Assembly (NCBI GenBank): GCA_964370835.1
Contig: CAYJLO010000038.1
Span: 1-27,463, forward strand
Source of the DNA: CAYJAD01 sp964370835
GTDB lineage: Bacteria; Desulfobacterota; Desulfovibrionia; Desulfovibrionales; Desulfovibrionaceae
Reading direction: 5' to 3'
DNA length: 27,463 bases
In this document: positions 1 to 6,756 of the stretch, piece after piece
Position numbering within the stretch: the first letter of the stretch is position 1
Layout of the letters: the number at the start of each line of letters is the position of its first letter
Notes under the pieces: model-generated
Databases searched by the model: none
What the model was told of the DNA's origin: nothing
The model's input: the letters and a program-made list of their open reading frames with translations, nothing else
Position numbers and translations under genes: made by a program

Positions 1-48
1 TGGGGGAGGGGAAAGAACCTTTTTCCAAAAAGGTTTTCCCCTCCCCCA
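1..48. terminator. Long hairpin at left edge, probable terminator
   Basis: The first 48 bases form a nearly perfect inverted repeat. A G-rich left arm (1-14) pairs with a C-rich right arm (35-48), and an inner AACCTTTTT / AAAAAGGTT stem closes on a very small loop. No T tract follows on the plus strand (an A-rich run does), so the hairpin may terminate a minus-strand transcript or act in both directions. The direction cannot be settled because the window starts at the hairpin. Confidence 0.55.
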
Positions 49-98
49 CAAAAAATAAAACAAAAAAGACCCATCCCTTCTCAAATAAGGAGACCACC

Positions 99-1166
99 AT
101 GCATTTATTAGACATGGCCACAGCGGCTGGCTGAGCAGCGAAAGTTGCTCCAGAGGTTCTGGAGCGAATATTACATTCTGTGCGTGCTTCGTCGGTGGCA
201 TCTCCACAATTGGAAGAACGCGTCATTGCCGGTAGGGCGCATAATGAAGATGCGGCACTGGTGTCCATACCCACTGGCGCGGCCATTGTGCAGACGGTGG
301 ACATCCTCGCCCCCATTGTCAATGACGCCTATACCTTTGGGCGCATTGCCGCGGCCAACGCCTTGTCTGACGTCTATGCCATGGGCGGTACACCTTGGTG
401 CGCCATGAATATGCTGTTTTTCCCCACGGCTTGTCATGGCCTTTTGGGCGAAGAAAGCGTGGCGGCCATACTGAAAGGCGGCCTAGATGCTTTGACAGAG
501 GCCGGGGCTGTGCTGGTGGGCGGCCATACGGTGGAAGATAGCGAAATCAAGTATGGCATGTCGGTGACAGGCATCATAGATTCCGCAAAAAAGGCTACCA
601 ATGACGGTTTGCGCGTGGGGGATAGACTTTTACTCACCAAACCCCTTGGCACCGGTATTTTGTCCACAGGCGTGAAAGCTCGCTGGGATGATTATGAAGG
701 GAGTGAGACTCAAATTGCGAAATGGTGCTCGCATTTGAATAAACATGCCGCCAGTGCCATAGGCACTTTTGACCTTAAGGCCGCCACGGATATTACAGGC
801 TTTGGCCTTGGCGGACATAGTATAGAAATGGCTAGAGCATCCAAGGTGCAAGTTGTGCTGGATACACAGGCATTACCCATCATGGAGAATGTGCTTGAGT
901 ATGCCAATAATGGGCTTATTCCAGCCGGTAGTCATGTGAATAGAAAATACTGGCAGGCATTTTCTCATTCTTCTAGAAATATCGAACAAAATAGAGAGAG
1001 CGTGGTTTTTGATACACAAACGTCCGGTGGCTTGTTGCTTGCTGTACCTGAAGCACAGGTAGAAGAGGTGCAAGAGTATTTGCATGGCCTTGGAGAACAA
1101 GCGTGCTTGGTGGGGCATGTGCAAGAGCTAGGCTTGCAAACAGAGAGTGCTTTGGTGCTCGTGTAG
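99..1166 (+). CDS. selD: Selenide, water dikinase (selenophosphate synthetase), selenocysteine form
   Basis: SelD makes selenophosphate from selenide and ATP, the selenium donor for selenocysteine tRNA. The reading frame opens at ATG 99 after the ribosome site AAGGAG (87-92) and runs 355 residues to the TAG at 1164-1166 if the UGA at 132-134 is read as selenocysteine. This gives residues GUAAK with U12 and K15, matching the C/U-x-x-K active site of the family (Cys17 and Lys20 in E. coli). Family features follow: HNEDAALV, the DILAPIVND segment, ALSDVYAMGG and a GGHT motif. A caller that treats UGA as stop would start the gene at an internal ATG (180) and lose the catalytic residue. No clear promoter is seen between the left-edge hairpin and the start. 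SelD selenoproteins are known in several bacteria, including sulfate reducers. Confidence 0.95.
132..165 (+). promoter_or_regulatory. UGA selenocysteine codon and bacterial SECIS element of selD
   Basis: UGA at 132-134 is followed, 12 bases later, by a perfect 8-bp stem, GCTCCAGA (147-154) with TCTGGAGC (158-165), closed by the triloop GGT (155-157). The loop starts 20 bases after the UGA. Bacterial SECIS elements are known to have a short stem, a small loop with G in its first two positions, and a loop roughly 16-37 bases past the UGA; all three hold. SelB is the expected binding protein. Confidence 0.93.
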
Positions 1167-1223
1167 CTGTATTCTACTAAAAAGTGTTTTTTCATATATG
1201 CTGACGAGATATGGCATTGAAGA

Positions 1224-1239
1224 TGGAATGTTTTTTGCA
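1224..1239 (+). promoter_or_regulatory. Candidate sigma-54 (-24/-12) promoter
   Basis: TGGAATG, four bases, then TTGCA matches the 16-bp sigma-54 consensus TGGCACGNNNNTTGCW with two mismatches. The invariant GG (1225-1226) and GC (1237-1238) have the correct 10-base separation. It lies 38 bases before the start of the glycine-rich protein gene. No activator site was identified. Confidence 0.5.
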
Positions 1240-1241
1240 AC

Positions 1242-1259
1242 ATTATTCTAGGGAATAAT
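1242..1259. repeat. Inverted repeat in the leader of the glycine-rich protein gene
   Basis: ATTATTC (1242-1248) and GAATAAT (1253-1259) form a 7-bp inverted repeat with a four-base loop. It sits at the expected transcription start of the candidate sigma-54 promoter and just before the ribosome site. It could be an operator or a short leader hairpin. Confidence 0.4.
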
Positions 1260-1277
1260 TTTCCTAGGAGGCGTATT

Positions 1278-1805
1278 ATGGATATAGGAAGTTTATCATA
1301 CTCTCAAGGCGTGCAAGCTGTGGATGCTTTGGGAACTTTGCAAACCACGCAAAAGAAAGAAGAGCAATCTAAAGCGTCGGGGGACAAAGTAAGTATTTCC
1401 GATGAAGCCAAGTATTTGTATACTGAAATGCAACAGAACAGTGCTAAAACAGAAGAAATAGCGGCTCAAGATGCCGAAACTGACTTGCAAGAAAATGCTG
1501 ATACTCTTAATCAGCAAGCTGAAACCGTCTCTGAAGGACAGGGAACTGCAGAGCAAGGCGGCGCCGATGCAAAAAGCGGTAAAGGCGGCGGTGGCGGCGG
1601 TGGTGGCGGTGGTGGAGCTAGCTCTTCCTCAGATTCCACCAGCACTGCAGATTCTGTTCAAGCGGAAATTGACGCCTTAGAAGTACAAATTGCTGCTGCA
1701 CAAGAAAAGGCTGGCGAAGGAAAATCATCAGCTCAAGTGCAAGCCTTAGAGGCTCAGTTGGCAGTGCTTGAGGCTGAATATCAAGAACTCACTACAACAG
1801 CATAA
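1278..1805 (+). CDS. Glycine-rich hypothetical protein with C-terminal coiled coil
   Basis: Not recognised as a named family. The 175-residue product starts at ATG 1278 behind a strong site, TAGGAGG (1265-1271). It has no signal peptide or membrane segment. The N-terminal part carries GDKVSISDEAK (about residues 36-46), a phrase common in small, uncharacterised or flagellum-associated proteins of related bacteria. A run of eleven glycines around residues 103-113 and a Ser/Thr stretch act as a linker to an Ala/Glu/Gln-rich C-terminal segment with heptad character (about 128-175). A candidate sigma-54 promoter lies upstream and a strong terminator follows, so it is probably a single-gene transcript. 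Its function is unknown. Confidence 0.8.
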   Translation: MDIGSLSYSQGVQAVDALGTLQTTQKKEEQSKASGDKVSISDEAKYLYTEMQQNSAKTEEIAAQDAETDLQENADTLNQQAETVSEGQGTAEQGGADAKSGKGGGGGGGGGGGASSSSDSTSTADSVQAEIDALEVQIAAAQEKAGEGKSSAQVQALEAQLAVLEAEYQELTTTA

Positions 1806-1828
1806 AACTATATGCCCATAGAGTTTAA

Positions 1829-1866
1829 AATGCCCATACGGATGTAATGTCTGTATGGGCATTTTT
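1829..1866 (+). terminator. Rho-independent terminator of the glycine-rich protein gene
   Basis: AATGCCCATAC (1829-1839) pairs with GTATGGGCATT (1853-1863) and is followed by a T run to 1866. It lies 24 bases after the stop codon at 1803-1805. Confidence 0.88.
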
Positions 1867-1891
1867 AATGCTAGGGTCTGTTTGCCAAATG

Positions 1892-1925
1892 AAAAAAGGG
1901 TTTCACTGTTTCCAGTAAAACCCTT
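1892..1925 (-). terminator. Rho-independent terminator of tRNA-Ser
   Basis: Read on the minus strand, AAGGGTTT plus ACTG pairs with CAGT plus AAACCCTT around a GAAA loop, with one unpaired base in each arm. A T run follows. It lies 15 bases past the CCA end of tRNA-Ser. Confidence 0.85.
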
Positions 1926-1940
1926 GCATTCATAACTTCG

Positions 1941-2035
1941 TGGCGGAGAGGGAGAGATTTGAACTCTCGATACAGGTTTAAGCCCGTATACTCGCTTAGC
2001 AGGCGAGCTCCTTCGGCCAGCTCGGACACCTCTCC
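1941..2035 (-). tRNA. tRNA-Ser(GCT)
   Basis: On the minus strand the acceptor arm GGAGAGG (from 2035) pairs with CCTCTCC, followed by the discriminator G and an encoded CCA (1943-1941). The anticodon stem CTCGC/GCGAG holds the loop CTGCTAA with anticodon GCT, which reads AGC and AGT. A long variable arm is present, as expected for a class II serine tRNA of 95 bases. Confidence 0.95.
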
Positions 2036-2054
2036 GCACCTAAGTGCAAGAAAG

Positions 2055-2083
2055 TTTCTAAGGGACAATGCCTCAGAAGTCAA
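2055..2083 (-). promoter_or_regulatory. Sigma-70-type promoter of tRNA-Ser
   Basis: On the minus strand, TTGACT (2083-2078) and TAGAAA (2060-2055) are 17 bases apart, about 20 bases upstream of the tRNA 5' end at 2035. Both hexamers are near consensus. Confidence 0.65.
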
Positions 2084-2093
2084 GAAAAAAGTA

Positions 2094-2127
2094 TTTTTTT
2101 TGTAAAAAAGTTTTGTTACAAAAAAAA
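2094..2127. repeat. AT-rich inverted repeat between the divergent tRNA promoters
   Basis: A 12-bp perfect inverted repeat pairs TTTTTTTTGTAA (2094-2105) with TTACAAAAAAAA (2116-2127) across a ten-base loop. It sits between the -35 boxes of the tRNA-Ser and tRNA-Leu promoters. The A and T tracts could serve both promoters as UP elements. A regulator site is also possible. Confidence 0.5.
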
Positions 2128-2139
2128 TGCACAAAAAAC

Positions 2140-2168
2140 TTGACATGAGCAGCACATATCTCTAAAAG
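2140..2168 (+). promoter_or_regulatory. Sigma-70-type promoter of tRNA-Leu
   Basis: A perfect -35 box TTGACA (2140-2145) is followed after 17 bases by TAAAAG (2163-2168), a weak -10 box, about 35 bases before the tRNA. Confidence 0.65.
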
Positions 2169-2203
2169 AAACGTGCGAGGGCGGTTGCCCTTGCCCGCTA
2201 TCT

Positions 2204-2290
2204 GCCCGGATGGTGGAATTGGTAGACACAAGGGACTTAAAATCCCTCGGCCGCAAGGCTGTGCCGGTTCAAGTCCGGCTCCGGGTACCA
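2204..2290 (+). tRNA. tRNA-Leu(TAA)
   Basis: Cloverleaf elements are clear: acceptor GCCCGGA with TCCGGGT (a G-U first pair), a D arm with GGTAGAC, anticodon stem AGGGA/TCCCT with loop CTTAAAA (anticodon TAA), a long variable arm, a T arm with GGTTCAAGTCC and an encoded CCA ending at 2290. It is the last core gene before the conjugation module, so its 3' end is a natural candidate attachment site. The second copy that would prove this lies outside the window or is absent. Confidence 0.96.
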
Positions 2291-2300
2291 GAAGAATCTT

Positions 2301-2340
2301 AAGAGCTTACAGAAATATACAATTTTCTGTAAGCTCTTTT
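2301..2340 (+). terminator. Rho-independent terminator of tRNA-Leu
   Basis: AAGAGCTTACAGAAA (2301-2315) pairs with TTTCTGTAAGCTCTT, followed by a T run ending at 2340. It starts 10 bases after the CCA of tRNA-Leu. Confidence 0.9.
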
Positions 2341-2563
2341 GCGTTCGCCAAAAAGTCTATTTACCCCAAATCTCCCCCAGATTTTCAGAAAGTTTTTTCT
2401 TACTCTTTTTTTGATAAAGAGGAGAGTGCTCTTTCATGGAATTTTAATAAGCTCTTTATACTGAAAAGTATTAAAGCGTTACCTCTGCTTTGCTTAAAAG
2501 CTCCCTATGCTTATCTTGGGCAATCTCTTTGCCTATTTCTCTGAATTCGCCCCCCCATCTTAT

Positions 2564-2583
2564 GCCCTGCACTTCAGCAGGGC
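2564..2583. repeat. Perfect hairpin GCCCTGC/GCAGGGC
   Basis: A 7-bp perfect GC-rich stem (2564-2570 with 2577-2583) closes on the loop ACTTCA. No T tract follows on either strand, so it is not a standard terminator. It is the first of several inverted repeats in the leader. Confidence 0.5.
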
Positions 2584-2637
2584 GAAACACACCCCTTTTA
2601 TCCATACGCAAAGAATTTTTTTGCTGTGGGGTCTGTC

Positions 2638-2659
2638 GTTGCGTCGTGGTGGGCGCAAC
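2638..2659. repeat. Inverted repeat GTTGCG/CGCAAC
   Basis: GTTGCG (2638-2643) and CGCAAC (2654-2659) form a 6-bp stem with a ten-base G- and T-rich loop, 12 bases left of the wider CCGCTCGGA repeat. Confidence 0.35.
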
Positions 2660-2671
2660 CTGATGAGCCAG

Positions 2672-2760
2672 CCGCTCGGAACCAGCCTCAGAATTTCAGA
2701 AAAGGATTTTATTTGAGGAAAAACAAAAAGCCATAGAAAGGCAAAAAGCCCTCCGAGCGG
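2672..2760. repeat. Widely spaced inverted repeat CCGCTCGGA/TCCGAGCGG
   Basis: CCGCTCGGA (2672-2680) recurs as its reverse complement TCCGAGCGG (2752-2760), with 71 bases between. The right arm is followed closely by GAACTCAGAA and the left arm by GAACCAGCCTCAGAA, so the flanks also share GAAC and CTCAGAA in direct orientation. The arrangement suggests paired protein-binding sites rather than a simple hairpin. Confidence 0.5.
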
Positions 2761-2811
2761 GAACTCAGAAGGCTTCTTCGCAGAGTGTAACTCCACAGTC
2801 GAAATGTTGAG

Positions 2812-2844
2812 TTGACACTACCCCAAAAGGGTTCTCGCTGTCAA
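2812..2844. repeat. Nested inverted repeat upstream of the initiator-like gene
   Basis: TTGACA (2812-2817) and TGTCAA (2839-2844) enclose a smaller ACCC/GGGT pair around a CAAAA loop. It may be an operator for the downstream gene. TTGACA also resembles a -35 box, but no good -10 box lies 16-18 bases downstream. Confidence 0.4.
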
Positions 2845-2905
2845 TAGTTGAGTCTGTGTACTTTTGTCTTTTTTCCCAAGTGCGGGAATGGCTCGGAGAA
2901 AGCGT

Positions 2906-4081
2906 ATGCAGACATTTATACCAAAGGGAAATATTCGCGGTTTCATTATGCCAACACATGTTTTTTATAATCACGCCTTGGGGCTCTCGCTGGCAGCAAA
3001 GGTGCTGTACGCAGTCTTTTGCAATTACGCCGCTTACAAAGACCATTGCTGGCCTTCGCAGAAGACCTTGGCAAAGCACTTAGGCTACAGCGTCACTACC
3101 ATTAAGAAACTCATCGATGAGCTAGAGAAAGCTAAGCTCATAGCAAAAAAGCATACTGGCGGTACTTCCATCTACTATATGCTCTTGCCTGAAGGATTTG
3201 AAATGCCTTCTGCTATTGCCCCAAAAGACGCCCCTGTACCACCCCAACAAGACAGCGCACAGCCGCATTTTGCTTTTGAAGATGAGCCTAAAGCACAGCT
3301 AGAAATTGGCTACCCCCAGGCAGAAATTGACTACCCTCAGCCAAAAGTTGGCTACATAAATAATCTTAATACTGCAAAGATAAACAAACACTCTCTTAAC
3401 GTAGTACCCATGCCAAACAGGAAAGCAAATGCCAGCGGGAGCATGGGTGTGAGTATGGCTGACTTTGAAAAAGTGTGGGAAGCCTATCCCAAAAAGCGTT
3501 CTAAGGGCTTTGCGCGTGAGGCATGGATTCAGCTTGCCCAAAGCGGTGAACTGCCACCCACGGAAATTCTACTCACAGCCATTCAGCACTTTGCCGCTTC
3601 GCGTAACTGGCAAAAGGAAGATGGTCGCTTCATCCCCTTCCTTGGTAAATGGCTTCATGGGCAGTATTGGCTTGATGTGCAAGACACCATAGCCTCAACC
3701 TTGCAAGAAGATAAGCGTCACCTTTTGCAACAAGAAGCCTACAAAAAGTACGAAGCACAAGAACATCAGGAACGTAAAGCCGCTCAAGCAAAAAACGCAC
3801 TCTTGCGCCCTGAGTTTGAGCGCTTTGCCTCACGCTTTAGCGATTATCATGCAGATAAACCCATAAATAACATGCTCTTTGGCACGTGGCTTTATCTTGA
3901 AAGCATAGGCAAAGCTCCACGTATTTCTGACGTCCCTCATGACAACATACTAAATATTAAAGATTTTATTGAAGCATGTAAAAGAGGCTACCGTGTTAAA
4001 GCACATAGCCAACCCTTTCAGCCTCCTTTTCACTCCCAAAAACAACGTGGGCATTTTGAATGCCAAAAGGGTGTAGCATGA
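2906..4081 (+). CDS. Winged-helix replication-initiator-like protein
   Basis: The 391-residue product looks like the helix-turn-helix proteins of plasmids, phages and conjugative elements related to replication initiators (phage O or DnaT-like); the exact role is inferred. The N-terminal half has a winged helix (about residues 15-80: GLSLAAKVLYAVF, then WPSQKTLAKHLGYS and TIKKLIDELEKAKLI). A repeated linker follows (EIGYPQ, EIDYPQ, KVGYIN). A second domain beginning FEKVWEAYPKKRSKG (about 155-225) resembles the C-terminal part of such replication proteins. I chose ATG 2906 because GGAG (2895-2898) lies seven bases upstream. Possible upstream starts at TTG 2864 and ATG 2888 have no ribosome site. 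The stop overlaps the dotH start as ATGA, so it heads the transfer operon. Confidence 0.75.
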   Translation: MQTFIPKGNIRGFIMPTHVFYNHALGLSLAAKVLYAVFCNYAAYKDHCWPSQKTLAKHLGYSVTTIKKLIDELEKAKLIAKKHTGGTSIYYMLLPEGFEMPSAIAPKDAPVPPQQDSAQPHFAFEDEPKAQLEIGYPQAEIDYPQPKVGYINNLNTAKINKHSLNVVPMPNRKANASGSMGVSMADFEKVWEAYPKKRSKGFAREAWIQLAQSGELPPTEILLTAIQHFAASRNWQKEDGRFIPFLGKWLHGQYWLDVQDTIASTLQEDKRHLLQQEAYKKYEAQEHQERKAAQAKNALLRPEFERFASRFSDYHADKPINNMLFGTWLYLESIGKAPRISDVPHDNILNIKDFIEACKRGYRVKAHSQPFQPPFHSQKQRGHFECQKGVA

Positions 4082-5127
4082 TACGCATAATTTTCACTTT
4101 TATGGCGGTATTTTGCCTTTGCTGTACGCAAATTTCAGAGGCAAAAACGCATATTCCGGTTCCTCAAGCTCCTGCAACGCAACCAGAAAGTGCCTCAAGC
4201 ACTGTAGGCCAGCAAGGCGTCGTACTTGGTCAGCCTACGCCTACGGAAATGGCAGAGTTTCAAGCCAAGCAAGCCCGTTTACTGGAAGAAGCAAGGGCGC
4301 GAGAATTAGCACTTGAGGCAGAAAAGCAAGCTCTTTTTGAGGAAAGCCTTGAGCATATGATGCCGCTCAATAAAGAGCAAATTCAGCAATATAGGGAACA
4401 TGCAGACCAGCGCGACCGTGCGCTTTTGCCTGTGGTTCCGGCCTTACAATCCCGAACGGTGCGCGTCAACTTAGAGTCCGGCGCAAAGCCTATTCGTGTA
4501 CATACCACGGCGAATATATCCACCTCTCTTGTTTTTCACGATTCGACAGGGGCGCCGTGGGCCATAACTTCCGTGACCAATGGCAGTCCTGCGCTTTTTC
4601 AAGTGCTACGCCCGCAACTGCCTGAAGGAAATTTGCTTAACGTAACCCCTTCGCAAGATTACGGCGTTTCCACCATCAACGTGACCCTTGAAAAACAAGA
4701 TATCCCTCTCGTCATCATGTTGGTGGCAGATTCTGTTCGTGCACCCCAAAGGCAAGCCGATGCGCTGGTGCTCTTTCAATTGGCAGGACGCGGCCCCAAT
4801 GCTCCCACGCCCATGCTTGAACAAATGCGCGAAACGGTGACCTCCCCCATGCTCGCCTTCTTAGACCTTGTGCCGCCCAAAGGTGCTCAGCGCATACAAA
4901 GCAATGCCAGCTCTGAAAACTTCAAAGCGTGGAAACTCCATGATGTTTTATACATCAGAACCAAACACATGCTCATGTGGCCGGCGTGGACGGCTGTGGC
5001 CAATGGCGCAGGAAATGTGAAGTGCTATGAGCTGCCTTTAAGCTCGCGTGTGCTCATTTCTGAACAAGGGCACATCAAAACCGTGCTTTTGAAAAACGCT
5101 TTTGTGCAAGGCCAAAGGCATGAGTAA
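4078..5127 (+). CDS. dotH: Type IVB secretion protein DotH/IcmK (IncI TraN)
   Basis: DotH is an outer-membrane core component of Dot/Icm-type (IncI-type) secretion and conjugation systems, held in place by DotC and DotD. The 349-residue product starts with a signal peptide (MIRIIFTFMAVFCLCC, cleavage probably after SEA near residue 22). A low-complexity Gln/Glu/Ala segment (about 55-95) precedes the conserved MPLNKEQIQQYREHADQRDRA stretch. The domain with PIRVHTTANISTSLVFHDSTG and GAPWAI is the family signature. ATG 4078 overlaps the preceding stop (ATGA); an in-frame ATG at 4060 would push the signal peptide inward. The end overlaps dotG by eight bases. Length is close to that of family members. 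Confidence 0.88.
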   Translation: MIRIIFTFMAVFCLCCTQISEAKTHIPVPQAPATQPESASSTVGQQGVVLGQPTPTEMAEFQAKQARLLEEARARELALEAEKQALFEESLEHMMPLNKEQIQQYREHADQRDRALLPVVPALQSRTVRVNLESGAKPIRVHTTANISTSLVFHDSTGAPWAITSVTNGSPALFQVLRPQLPEGNLLNVTPSQDYGVSTINVTLEKQDIPLVIMLVADSVRAPQRQADALVLFQLAGRGPNAPTPMLEQMRETVTSPMLAFLDLVPPKGAQRIQSNASSENFKAWKLHDVLYIRTKHMLMWPAWTAVANGAGNVKCYELPLSSRVLISEQGHIKTVLLKNAFVQGQRHE

Positions 5128-6238
5128 AATATCCAGTACGGAAAAAAAGCGGCGTTTCATCCTGCTTTCCATTCTCATAACCATTCTGAGTGCTGTCCTT
5201 GTATTCATAGCCTTTGCGCTTTTTGCCCCTGAGCCAAAGCCTTCGGATTCCAACATGAAGGCGGCTAACTCTCGCTATGTGAAAGGGCAAGCCGGCGGAC
5301 AAGGCACTGCGGCCTATAATGAAAAAGTCATTGAGCATGACAGTAAACAAGCGGACTTAGCCCTCAAGGCCGGTGAAAGTTTTTTGCCCACACCGCTCGG
5401 GCAAAAGCCTTCTGTGGTGCAAAAAAAAGAAGTGAAACAGGAACAAACACCGCCGCCACCGCCTGTGGTTGTGGCTCCTGTGCGTCCTGCGGCGCCTCTG
5501 ACAAATACCAATACTAAGCGCAACGCGGAATTGCTAAAAAGCATGAAGAAAGATCTGGCATCGCTGGATGCCAAGCTTGCTTCTGCTTCACTGAGCAACA
5601 GCAAAATTATCTTTGTGCAAGACGAGCAAACGACACTATCTCCTGCCAAGGATGCGCAAAAGCCATTGCCTCTCCCCACACCTTCACCCTTTAAGGCAGG
5701 AGATTTGCTCTACGGCGTGGTGGAAACTAGCGTTAACAGTGATGTGCCTTCGGTGGTTATGGCAACTCTTGTTTCAGGAAAGCACAAAAATACTCGCCTT
5801 ATAGGCAGTTTTCAGAGCTTTGAAGAAAAACTTGTCTTGGCATTCTCTCGTGCCATTTTAGCCAACGGTCAAGAAATTTCCCTAGAAGGCTATGCCATTG
5901 ACCCTGCCACTTCTGAAAGCTCCGTAGCAAGCTCCGTGGATACGCATTTCTTTAGCCGCTGGGGTGGACTTATTGCGTCTTCCTTCTTGGCAGGGCTTGG
6001 CAATGCCACGCAAATGAGCGGCGCAGAGAGCACCAATTATGGCTATACCGGCGGCGTGGCTTCCAATAATATTCTTTTCAACACCTACAGCTTGGGCGAA
6101 CAGGCGCTCATTGCTGCCGGCAATGTGGGCTCCAAGGCCAGTGAAATTTTTGAGAAGAATTTTGAGCGTCCTCCCACGGTATACCTTGATGCTGGCACAG
6201 CCATCGGCGTTCTCATAGTGACGACAAAGGGTAAGTAA
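5120..6238 (+). CDS. dotG: Type IVB secretion protein DotG/IcmE (IncI TraO, VirB10-like)
   Basis: DotG forms the channel that spans both membranes. The 372-residue product has a short cytoplasmic start, one membrane segment (about residues 13-38), a Pro-rich periplasmic linker (about 105-135), and a C-terminal VirB10-like domain (about 195-372). Recognisable parts of that domain are GDLLYGVVETSVNSDVPS, NGQEISLEGYAIDP and the closing PPTVYLDAGTAIGVLIV. It lacks the long pentapeptide repeats of Legionella DotG and resembles the shorter plasmid versions. ATG 5120 overlaps the dotH stop; an ATG at 5102 adds six unlikely residues. Confidence 0.9.
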   Translation: MSKISSTEKKRRFILLSILITILSAVLVFIAFALFAPEPKPSDSNMKAANSRYVKGQAGGQGTAAYNEKVIEHDSKQADLALKAGESFLPTPLGQKPSVVQKKEVKQEQTPPPPPVVVAPVRPAAPLTNTNTKRNAELLKSMKKDLASLDAKLASASLSNSKIIFVQDEQTTLSPAKDAQKPLPLPTPSPFKAGDLLYGVVETSVNSDVPSVVMATLVSGKHKNTRLIGSFQSFEEKLVLAFSRAILANGQEISLEGYAIDPATSESSVASSVDTHFFSRWGGLIASSFLAGLGNATQMSGAESTNYGYTGGVASNNILFNTYSLGEQALIAAGNVGSKASEIFEKNFERPPTVYLDAGTAIGVLIVTTKGK

Positions 6239-6240
6239 GC

Positions 6241-6747
6241 ATGACCTCCTATGTAGCCAATGTCATTCCGCACCTGCAAGCATGGTGGCCTGTACTCTTT
6301 ATCCTAGCCTATTTCAGTGGTTTTATCTTTTTCCTCGTGAGCTGTGCGCAATTGATAAGTCATGAGCATCGCTATCAGCGCACCATAGCCATATGGTCTT
6401 TTAGCCGTTCCATCTTGCTTTTGAATATCCCCCCGTTTTTAGACGCTCTTGCCATGACCATTTTCAACCAGTCTTCTGAGCAAAGCTTGCAATATACGCC
6501 GCCGGCCTCCTTTGGCTCTGAATATATCCAATTTGCCGTGTTTGCCATTGCCCTTGTGGGGCTCATCGGCATTATACGTGGCACCTTTCTTCTGCGCAGC
6601 ACTGCCCAGCAAGCATCGCATTTTTATAGCGGCCTTGTGCATATGTGCGGCGGCATTTTGGCAGTAAACCTCGTCACATTCCTGCGTGGCATTGGAGCCA
6701 CCATTGGCGGTGACGTACAAACATACATAACAACCATCATTGGTTAG
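6241..6747 (+). CDS. dotE: Inner-membrane protein DotE/IcmC family (IncI TraQ)
   Basis: The 168-residue product has about four membrane segments (about residues 14-40, 58-75, 95-118 and 130-150). The closing segment HMCGGILAVNLVTFLRGIGATIGG resembles the IcmC/DotE/TraQ family. The precise role of these inner-membrane proteins in the machine is not well known. The start follows the dotG stop by two bases, so translation is coupled. The family assignment rests on this C-terminal motif, the membrane layout and the position; a DotV-like relative cannot be excluded. Confidence 0.72.
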   Translation: MTSYVANVIPHLQAWWPVLFILAYFSGFIFFLVSCAQLISHEHRYQRTIAIWSFSRSILLLNIPPFLDALAMTIFNQSSEQSLQYTPPASFGSEYIQFAVFAIALVGLIGIIRGTFLLRSTAQQASHFYSGLVHMCGGILAVNLVTFLRGIGATIGGDVQTYITTIIG

Positions 6748-6756
6748 GAGAAAAGC

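Larger units (their letters stand above)
2341..2905. other. Gene-poor leader between tRNA-Leu and the conjugation module
   Basis: About 565 bases carry no convincing gene; the short frames here lack ribosome sites or family likeness. The left half (2341-2540) is T-rich with only weak hairpins. The right half contains several inverted repeats at 2564-2583, 2638-2659, 2672-2760 and 2812-2844. Such a structured leader in front of a replication-like gene and transfer genes could hold an origin of transfer, a replication origin or the element end. No relaxase is visible to support an oriT call. Confidence 0.55.

Noticed and set aside
1603..1618. Glycine codon run as a sign of mis-assembly
   Set aside because: The frame stays open on both sides and GGC/GGT codons vary, so it reads as a real low-complexity linker.
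1746..2155. Minus-strand frames across tRNA-Ser
   Set aside because: They run through the tRNA and its terminator; no coding support.
2173..2544. Frame of 123 codons through tRNA-Leu
   Set aside because: It runs across the tRNA and its terminator, so it is not a gene.
2564..2583. Terminator at the GCCCTGC hairpin
   Set aside because: No T tract follows on either strand and no gene ends nearby.
4060..4077. Earlier dotH start at 4060
   Set aside because: ATG 4078 gives a standard signal peptide and ATGA coupling; the extra six residues have no support.
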